This document shows, one piece after another, positions 55,999-64,000 of a stretch of DNA of 64,000 nucleotides. The position numbers were made by a program, and so were the translations under genes. Source of the DNA: Tetrapyrgos nigripes (Eukaryota > Basidiomycota > Agaricomycetes > Agaricales > Campanellaceae); the NCBI GenBank assembly GCA_013368315.1, contig JAACJM010000004.1, positions 310,001 to 374,000 on the forward strand, given 5' to 3'. A model generated the notes under the pieces. It was given only the letters and a program-made list of their open reading frames with translations. It was not told the origin of the DNA and searched no databases. Positions within the stretch are counted from its first letter, which is position 1. Each line of letters starts with the position of its first letter.

Positions 55999-58613
55999 AT
56001 GTCGCGTCCAGACCGTGTCAGTTCCACCTCTAACCCCAACCCTCCCAGAGGCTTTGACATCTGCGCCGAATTTCGCCGTCTAGGCCTTCGAAACAGCTAT
56101 GCGCGTGTCCCACCCAGCTTTTTAACAGAACAAAGAGTCCCCGAATGTTTTCAGGCTCTCCATTCCGACCGACTTCCAGATCCTCAGACCTTCACTCCTT
56201 CCAAAGACTCGGCGTGCTATCTCAGCCTTTCTGATAACGAGATCGACAATATCAACGCTGCCTTTGACGCGTTCCTCATCTTCCAACCTCTCACGGATAA
56301 AGTCGAAGGGGGTCCTAAAGCCCTACAGGCTCTGATGCTCGATACGTGGAAGAACGGAGCTTGGAAGTGGCTTTTGTTCCTCTACAACGGAGGGCTGGAT
56401 CTCAACGATACAGTTTCCCGAGCTAGCTCCAACGTCGGTGGAAGCAGCAGCAGCAGCTCCTCCCTAAAACCCTTCAATTTCGTCAAAGCTACCATTACCC
56501 TCTCCCTCTTCTCCATTCTCAAAGGCATCACCCTTTCCACCGTCCTTTGTAAACAGCTTATAAAATGTCCAGAATTACTCGGAGTCATCGGGTACCTCTG
56601 GGCGGATGATCCTGAACGCCTCGAGGGAATCCCACTTCCTCCTCATATCGTGCATGAAGAACTTACGGTCGCGATTCAGAACATTGCTCTAGACGATCCG
56701 AACAATAACCCAAGTACATCTAACCAACAAAATCGTCAGAATCGCAAGGATGCGGCTCGGGCTGGTACCAATGCGTCGGGATCTAAATCCTCCGACTCTA
56801 CCAAGGCTCGCACTAGCACCCAACCCCCAAGCGCCCAAACAACGATCTTCCTTAACGCATCATCTCACACTTCTCCGAAACAAGTCATCCGAGTCGTTAC
56901 GAAAAACCTCGAAAGATTACTCGGGACAGAAGAGAGATGTTTAGACACAGAAGCCTTGTATAAACAGGCTTACCTTATCGAGGCTCTCGGGAAAGCCAGT
57001 CCAGAGTTGTGTCAAGCGATGCATAGTGACTTTGGTAAAGGAGGACTGCTAGCTGTTGTCGGGAAGACTGTGGGAGCTTTGGCTAGTGCGAAGAGTATGA
57101 GTGGTATGAGTGGAGGCATGAGTATGCGTGATATGGCTAGGAGTATGAGTTCCCGTTTGACTGTAGACGAGCGAAGTGGAACCCCTGCTCATAATGCAGC
57201 GGAGGTGTTGATTGGGTTGGTGTTGATCGAGTTTTTACTCGAGGGAGAAGATATGTCAGCCGTGGTTGACGCTGTGAAAGCAGGTTTGGTGAAGAGTCTT
57301 TGGATGGCTTGGAAAGTGTTTGGGAGATATAACGGGTGTAGGATTGCGGTGGATCATGTTATATATGAGATTCTTGGTGAGTTTTCGCTGCTTTAGACCT
57401 GGGCTTCGTTCTCTCTCTCAGAGTTCATAACTGACTTCCGTTCTATGCTAGGTCCGAGTCTGATCTTCCGCTCAGTCTTGCATGCTGTTGAGGAAGATAT
57501 CAACAAATCGGGGCTGGTCAAAGATTTCGAAGCAATGCCTGAAACAGAGAGGAACGAAGTTTGGTTTGACTTTTACGAGCACTATGAAATACTCCTCATA
57601 TACCGGGACGAGATTGATGATGCCATGGCCGCTGCGAGATGTGCTAATCCTGCGGTGAGTCTCTTTCTTTCTTTCTTCGTTTTTGTTGACTCGTGCACTC
57701 CTGTTGTCCAGTGTAAAACGAGACAATTAGAACCACCGCAACCTCTTAAGCTCAAGAGGTGCTCTCAATGCGAGTACACCAAGTCAGTCCCATAGCTTCT
57801 GCCCTGCTCATATGCTAATCTTTCGCAATATCAGATATTGCAGCGACCAATGTCAAAAAGCCGATTGGAAGAGACACAAAAAGATTTGCAGGCCGGAAGA
57901 TTCGACCAAGGGCGAGTCCACTACCCTTTTGTCGTCTATAATTAACCTCTCCCTGTTTTCCTATCCACATAGACATCAGACAAGTCAAGGATCGCGACTT
58001 TGCCCGAAGCGCCGCCGAATGGGTAGCCAAAGAACGAGTTGATTACATTGTTGAGCACACCCCTGCCGTTTTACACCACGACCTCGACATCTTCGTCATC
58101 GTTGATTTCACCACCATGAAAAAGTACCTCAAAATCGGCGGTGTCAGTAAACCTCCAGCAGCAGCAGATGTCGCCGACGAGACTGATCCCAACGACGGCA
58201 ACCAGCGTCTGAAAGACAAAGTTACATGTCATGTAGCGATTAGCGCGAAGGTGCAGTATGGAAAAAAGGAGGTGCATACACTCGGAGCGGTTTGTCTGTG
58301 GGAAGAGTTTAAAGCGGAGGCATATGAAGAACAGAGAGGTACTTGGGTCAAAGTTGGTGAAAATGGTGTTCCGCTGCCCAAGTCTATGGCGAGGGCAAAA
58401 ACAGCGAGTGCAGCGTTGGTGGTTGGAGACAATGGAGCGGGCAGTGAAGAAGCGAAGAAGAAGAAAAAGAAAAAGAACAAGAAGAAAAAGAAGGGCGCGA
58501 CCTCGACGACGGCAGAGGCCAACGCTAGTACCGTGCTCGAGGCAGAATCAGAGGAAGAGGCAGAAGAGCAGGGAAAAGTGGGGAATGCGTCTTTATCGCC
58601 CGAGATTGATTGA
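55999..58613 (+). CDS. MYND zinc-finger protein with lysine-rich tail
   Basis: Exons 55999-57376, 57452-57654, 57712-57782, 57835-57911 and 57973-58613 give 789 residues. The N-terminal ~450 residues are helical repeats of ARM-like look (LSLFSILKGITLSTVLCKQL, VGKTVGALASAKSMSGM). The MYND finger near 550-580 reads CSQC, YCSDQCQKADWKRHKKIC, matching C-x2-C...C-x3-C...H-x3-C. A C-terminal ~130-residue domain (YIVEHTPAVLHHDLDIFVIVDF) precedes a poly-Lys run and acidic tail. Start at MSRPDRVSSTSNPNP, the first ATG after a low-quality open stretch. The junction after exon 4 needs either a GC-AG intron (57912-57972) or a GT-AG intron within the same region. Confidence 0.8.
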
Positions 58614-58907
58614 TGTATGTGGATGTTGAGCGTTGAACACTTGTTTGCCACAACGAAAATTTCTTCAGTTCACCGCACAGCAGTTACTGTTTCTTCCCTG
58701 TACAATACACGATACATTGTTGACCCTGACTTGCAGTCTTGAAGCTTGAGGATGAATTGAGCACATCGAGACTAGATCCAGGACCCTCAACGAGACCATT
58801 GTGGTTGGGTCGGGCCGGCCCCATATGATGACGCTGTGCTAAAGACGCCCAAAAGACGCTATCTCTCCCCTGTCACTATCACTACTATCACCACTATCAC
58901 CACTACA

Positions 58908-59400
58908 ATGCCTCCATCAGAATACTCCCTCAGACTCCAGAAAGGTGCGCCTTCTCTCTCAGTACTCTTTCATTCACGACTAATCCATTTCAGGCATTAC
59001 CGGAGGCTTCGCACCTCCAACCCCAAACGCCATTTTCACAGTCACTCGTCCCAAAGATCAAGACTCCCTCAACATCACCTCCGCAGTTCGCGAAACCGGA
59101 ACCCCCAGTCTTCAGGGCGCAGCTCCCAAATCGTTGAAACAAGACGATGATAACACTAAACTCGTGGACGAACTGCATGAGATCTTGAAATCGATCCCGA
59201 CTGAGCAGCCGCCTGGTTCTGAGGACATCTATGGAATGGATACGAGTATCGCTTGGGGAAGCGAAGATTTGCAGTGGTGTAACGGCGGACCAAGCGGATG
59301 TGGAGGTGGAACTAGCTCGGTGAAGGCGTCGGACGAGGATAAGGTTAAGTTTAAGAGGGCTGTCGAGATTGTCGAGAAATTGGTCAATGAGGCGGCATGA
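58908..59400 (+). CDS. Small conserved acidic protein, function unknown
   Basis: Exons 58908-58944 and 58994-59400 give 147 residues. The protein starts MPPSEYSLRLQKGITGGFAP, with a conserved-looking TPNAIFTVTRP segment, then a helical DDNTKLVDELHEILKSIP, a Gly/Ser-rich stretch with two Cys (QWCNGGPSGCGGG), and a C-terminal helix (KRAVEIVEKLVNEAA). No signal peptide or membrane segment. I do not recognise the family; its compact exon structure and codon usage look like a real gene. Confidence 0.7.
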
Positions 59401-59572
59401 TATGGTTAGAATGATGCATTAACGCGCAAAGTGTACAGTATATCTACGGGAAGGTGTAACAACATCGCGACTTTGAAAATCGGAACAAGAGAACAGAGTG
59501 GAAAACGACTGCAGAGCGATTGAGGAATAAGTTATCTACAGACTACTCCAGCCATATCCATCAAACAACATC

Positions 59573-61396
59573 TCAGCCTTCAGACTGACCAGCGCCCACT
59601 CCAGCACTCTGCAGCCAAGTCATCGACTCCAACCCTGCCCATGGAGAATCCAAGCATGGCTTTGGATGGAATGTAATGTAGATATGAAAAGCCGGGGATT
59701 GTAGACATGCTACTTCATGCATAATATCGTCCTTCATCTCCCTGTCATACCGAACACTGATAGATCTGAATAGTCCAGGGGGGGTGCTAGCAAGGTCTTC
59801 CGTACCCCTCTGCTGCTTTGCCTTGATAAACTCTACCAGCACCCTCTCCGAAATCGTCTGACAGTCTCCAATACTCAACGTCTCTAAATTCGGCACCAAA
59901 GGAATAGGCCTTTCCTCCGTTGGAGTCAACTCCCGCAAAAACGCGTCATTGAAGATAAAGTTCGTTTCATCGTGAAAGGAAGACCCAAGACGAGCTTTCC
60001 ATGGACATTCTGCGACTGACAAATGTCTCAACGAAGGCATGAGACGAAGGCTTTCCAGCATGGCTTCCGTCGTAATAGGAAGGACGATATCCAAGACTTG
60101 GATTTTTGAGGGTGTACATATTTGCGTGCCCGACGGACGACTTGGATCCAACAGAGATAGAAAAGGAACGTGGTGCATGACGGATATTGCAGGTCCAGCT
60201 GTAATCTGCACCGAAAGTTTCCTCAAAGAAGGAATAACCAACTTTTGAAAGACACTCTCAATCACGTTTCCTGAGATAGCCAACCCAAAGTAATCCTGAT
60301 CTGGGCTCTCAAATGCGAACGAGAGAAAAAGAGATTCCAGCTTTGAGAGTTCCAGTACTCCTTCCGAGTCCAGGGTTGAGTCAACATCAGAGTCAATTGC
60401 TATAGGCTCATAAGGAGCTGGAACCTTAATCGTAAGATAGCACGTCTCTAAAACGGTCGTCTGAGATAGAGCGGTGAATAGCTCGAGAGTGGTCATCGAA
60501 AACTGGAAGATATGGGTTTGTAAGGACACCACTACGAGACGATGCCAGGGAATAGGGAGCATCAAAGGATGAACAATATGTTCGCGTAGATTTACCGCAC
60601 ATAGGCTCGGAGCCTGAAGAAGGTTATCTAGACAATGTCCATCAGGCAGATGAGCATCCCAAGGTATCGTCCAAGACGAACAATCTAGCTTCAAGCTCCG
60701 GAGCAGTGGTAAATCCTCCGGCCTCAATCTCCCAAAAGTTTCGAGGATAGAAGTTACAACTCGTAACTCGAGATGAACCCATTTCGAAGCGTGTTGAGAG
60801 AGTGAGGTGATCAAGGCCTTGTAGACCGCCGTCTCCTGTTTGTACTGTTGTTTCAGGACATCAGTTGACGGGGGTAGGACTTCCGTCGCTGGGAAGAGGG
60901 ATAGGGATAAGGGCGTATCTCCAGAACGAGCGAACCATTCTTCTACTCCTTGCTTCCTTTGCAACATCGTCTGGGTGAATCTTTTACAATGAAGATGAGG
61001 TATGTAGATGTGAAGTGCACTCCAAAGACGAGGTGTCGTCAAACAGATTTCACGCCAGGTTTTGCAAACCAGTGTGAGTAGAAGGGGTGCTTCGGTGAGA
61101 CTTCGGGTGGGAATATGTTCTACTGGGAGGCAACGTGTAAAGACCTCTGCAAGGAGTTCAGGGGGTATACGATGGATGGGTGACATTGGAGCACGATGAG
61201 ATGAAACATAACCCGCGAGCTCGTCCCGTTGTGAACGACAATCCTTCAAACGACTTTCCAACTGCTCTATCTCGTCGTCCAGTTCATGGAGGCGGGCAGA
61301 AGGGTGGACGAGGAAAGCAGCGATAGCTTTGACGTCCTGTGCAGACGCACAATAGTTGTTATTAAGCACGGCGTCAAACGGTGATTTGAGATCCAT
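59573..61396 (-). CDS. F-box-like protein of the basidiomycete-expanded type
   Basis: Single-exon frame of 607 residues from the ATG at 61394-61396 (MDLKSPFDAVLNNN). A coiled coil, LHELDDEIEQLESRLKDCRSQRDEL, precedes the F-box (MSPIHRIPPELLAEVFTRCLP at ~78-98, then LLLTLVCKTWREICLTTPRLW). Leucine-rich, LRR-like text follows to the end (LRSLKLDCSSW, LESLFLSFAFE, LETLSIGDCQ). This architecture is typical of the large F-box families of Agaricomycetes, thought to be SCF substrate receptors. The frame is open upstream to 61582, but a gtgagc...caacag pair there suggests a 5' UTR intron, so I do not use the earlier ATGs. Confidence 0.85.
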   Translation of the reverse strand: MDLKSPFDAVLNNNYCASAQDVKAIAAFLVHPSARLHELDDEIEQLESRLKDCRSQRDELAGYVSSHRAPMSPIHRIPPELLAEVFTRCLPVEHIPTRSLTEAPLLLTLVCKTWREICLTTPRLWSALHIYIPHLHCKRFTQTMLQRKQGVEEWFARSGDTPLSLSLFPATEVLPPSTDVLKQQYKQETAVYKALITSLSQHASKWVHLELRVVTSILETFGRLRPEDLPLLRSLKLDCSSWTIPWDAHLPDGHCLDNLLQAPSLCAVNLREHIVHPLMLPIPWHRLVVVSLQTHIFQFSMTTLELFTALSQTTVLETCYLTIKVPAPYEPIAIDSDVDSTLDSEGVLELSKLESLFLSFAFESPDQDYFGLAISGNVIESVFQKLVIPSLRKLSVQITAGPAISVMHHVPFLSLLDPSRPSGTQICTPSKIQVLDIVLPITTEAMLESLRLMPSLRHLSVAECPWKARLGSSFHDETNFIFNDAFLRELTPTEERPIPLVPNLETLSIGDCQTISERVLVEFIKAKQQRGTEDLASTPPGLFRSISVRYDREMKDDIMHEVACLQSPAFHIYITFHPKPCLDSPWAGLESMTWLQSAGVGAGQSEG

Positions 61397-64000
61397 AGCC
61401 GCCCTGTTGGAAGCCACTGTTGGTGAATGATGTTGCGCAACGACTGAAGAGTAAACGAAGATGAAGGAGAAAGTGCTCACCTCAACAAGTGCAGCCCTCT
61501 GCGCTCTGCGTGAACTCTCGAGTGGATAATGCTGGGCAAAGGCCTGACACAGACCCATCTTTATATGCACACAAGTGGACACGTCTCAACATGGAGTTCA
61601 ATAGAGGGGAATAGAGCCAAATTTCAGCCGGAATATGCCGGAAACCTCGACTCTTCGTTGGTTTGTTGACTTCGACGGGATAGATTGTCTCGCTATGGCA
61701 GCTGTGGCCCAATAAACGAGGCGAGACACGAAGTGACGGTGTGAAGAGAGCTGAAACGGATGCTCCTTGGGTCAAATCCATTAAGGACGACATCGTAGGG
61801 CCTTCGAGCTCTCAGGGCAAATTCCGGAAATTTGGACAAAGGAAGGACGTGTGAGTCTTTCGGGATGACATCAAAGCACCCGTACACCGGGTGAACAACG
61901 AGGTGCCAGTGGTCATGTTCTGATTAGGAGAGCAAAAAAAATCAACCCAAAAGAAGTCACAGTCAAGGATTCGGACTCTCACAACTGAGAGTAATCTGTC
62001 GTTGTTCACGGTTTTCATCCCGCCAGACAAAGTAAAGGTCTGAACTTGTAAACGCTTGGATTGGATTGCGTGTCCCTCTTTTGGCCTCGCTGGCAAGGTG
62101 AGGTTCAATGCCAACTCCTGCCAGGATCAAATCGACCTAATTTTGACCCCTGTATCCCAACTTCGTCAACAAAACCGTAGTGGGTTAGGGGGTCACATAC
62201 CTTTACAGGCAATCCAGACGGTACCCTGCCACACCACGTCTTTTTTGAAATCCAAAAGAGTAAAGCGCCTTATCAGGAATAGAATTATATCGACTGTGAA
62301 TGATAATCCCGGGTGCTTGAAAGGCAACTTGCGGGCTTGACACACAAAAGAAGTTGTTCCAATTCATATGGCGAAGAGCGAGACTTGCGTAGTGACTGCA
62401 GCGTTTTCTGCGCGTGGTCGGAGACAGTGGCTAGTAGTCGCTTGAGGTGGATCTTTCCAAGACCAAGGGCCAAAAAGGGAGGCTTGCGACACAAAAGAAT
62501 CCAGCTGCATACCACAGCCAAACTTGCCCCAAGTTTTCGAAACGTGTTCTAGGGTCGATTCTTTCGTCACGCAGAAAGGGGGCCTGTTGCTTTCGCCTGC
62601 TTTGTGTCTCGCAGTTGGAGAGAAGTATAATGAGATCTCATGAAGCATTAATGAGATGAGGAAAGACACGTACCGAAGAAATTTTTAAATCCGGCATGAA
62701 GTACTGGGATGAAAGATGATAGAGAACACATTTTCTCCCTGGGCCTGTTCGGACTGAACTGGTCATGGCAGCTCAGAAAATAAGATAGATACATGGATTG
62801 CTGCAAATTCAAGTTTGGGAAAATCTGACAAGGACACGGGGGCATGTGATCGCTACCCTTTTGATTCAGAACCATTATGATATCACTAACGCAAGCTCAG
62901 GGCTTCCCTTGGCTTGACTAAACTGGAGCCTTGCTGTGATAGTATACAGGTCAGACCGTCTCGTTCGACTCTGTCTGGGTAATCTACCAAGTACTTGTAT
63001 GAATTATCGTCCATCCGGACCAACCTGATTCCAAGGAAATTCTTGAATGGTCTACAGTACTGGACTTCAACTATCCTTCCCTATACCTTCCCTGGTCTCA
63101 AACCCGAGCACTGCCCGCCTCATGACAACCAGCGCTACTCGGGCTTCGGAGTCAACAATGTCTTCTAAGAAGGCTCTCTCCGCTGCGGAGTCGGTGATTC
63201 TCAGACCGATCATCGATGAAGGAGGGTCGTTCGCCTTATCGAGGGCCTTAATCCTAGCCGGAGCTGGTGTTCATTAATTTTCTTGATACTCCAAGGAACT
63301 TCCTGGTGCCTACTTTCGTGCCTACGTCTGACTACGACAATATCGGTTATTGACTAAAATTCGTCGCGATATCGTCAACGCGTGGTAGTACTCACAAGGT
63401 AACACCTCAAAGGTTAGACAAGGAAATTGATGTGAGTTTTGGCTAACACAGCTTGCAATCACAACTTGTAGAACTAAAGGTTCTTAGGTGGCATAATGGA
63501 TGGGGCTAGAACGCGATTCGTTGGGACTTGCAAGCCAATCTGATTGGATGAGAGAAAGAAGGACAGCCCTGGCATTCTCCTGCCCCTGGCCTTCGACGAC
63601 GGACTTCCTGTCATGCTTCTTCAAGTCCTGCTGCATGCCGGAGCAAAGCACGTTTCTGTACACCAGTTGACTTGGACACTCTAGCCCTGGTCAATCCAGG
63701 CCTTCCAACTCGACTCTGAACTCTTCACAACCTCAATTTTCAATGCCCGAATATTTCGCCGAATATCTCGGTATGGTTGGGTCATCTTCTAAAAAGTGGT
63801 TCAAATTAGAATTGTTTCGAATACCGCACTCTTCGAAGACGTCCATGGTCTCTTCTCTAGGAACGCCAGCTTCTCGAAGGGTGCACAGCGTACTAGACTA
63901 ATTTTGGCTTCAATCGACACCTGCAGACGTCAGCGCGTCAGCTATGACTCCCGCATCCAATCTCGCCCTGGTCCAGAAGAGAGAAATATGTTACGGTCAT
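61397..64000. other. Right-end interval without a supported gene
   Basis: About 2.6 kb. Only short frames occur. The longest with a normal start is a 51-residue frame at 63122-63277, which has no recognisable motif. A T8 run on the minus strand near 61935 and near-repeated words (cttgcg..cacaaaag around 62328 and 62482) were noticed but do not define an element. A gene may begin beyond the right edge. Confidence 0.45.

Noticed and set aside
58229..58651. Minus-strand frame with a poly-Phe run
   Set aside because: It is the complement of the poly-Lys tail of the MYND protein.
61900..62010. tRNA-like arm (gagtccgaatcc on minus strand) followed by a T8 run
   Set aside because: The T loop departs from TTCRA, the acceptor ends do not pair, and no anticodon arm can be drawn.

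Overview
The window looks like nuclear DNA of a basidiomycete fungus, probably an Agaricomycete. Genes are close-packed on both strands and most are cut by many short GT-AG introns of about 40-75 bp. The proteins are of fungal type: F-box proteins with very divergent C-termini, Ser/Thr-rich secreted glycoproteins, a MYND protein, a DUF3431 protein and a short Kex2-type peptide precursor. I assigned genes by joining exons in frame across introns. For nearly all spliced genes the exon lengths sum to a whole number of codons, which supports the models. No species can be named from the sequence alone.

Layout. 1-986 is a decayed, left-truncated copy of a secreted repeat glycoprotein. 2972-11459 holds a lipoyl-domain-like mitochondrial protein, a conserved mitochondrial protein of unknown function and a large disordered WD40 protein. 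11985-15963 holds CDC42, a small secreted peptide precursor and the U2 snRNP factor SF3b4/Hsh49. 15964-20076 is gene-poor. 20077-22516 is the intact relative of the first fragment. 23087-33031 holds a membrane-anchored TolB/amidohydrolase fusion, eRF1 head-to-head with the RNase P/MRP subunit POP7, and a divergent kinase. 33590-45828 holds an F-box protein, a cis-prenyltransferase (dolichol synthesis), a 1,434-residue protein with two ZZ-like fingers, a MIF homologue and a DUF3431 protein. 45856-52201 (minus strand) holds a multi-pass membrane protein with an internal repeat and a modular secreted lectin. 52707-61396 holds an alpha/beta hydrolase, the checkpoint clamp subunit RAD1, a MYND-finger protein, a small conserved protein and a second F-box protein. 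61397-64000 shows no gene I can support.

Functionally this is a mix of housekeeping genes (translation termination, tRNA/rRNA processing, splicing, DNA damage checkpoint, polarity GTPase, dolichol synthesis) and lineage-variable secreted or surface proteins. No operon-like or biosynthetic cluster is visible. The most distinctive content is the secreted repeat proteins: a pair of inverted paralogues carrying two unrelated 31-residue repeat families, a lectin built from modules bounded by phase-0 introns, and a peptide precursor whose Lys-Arg sites are spaced in multiples of nine residues.
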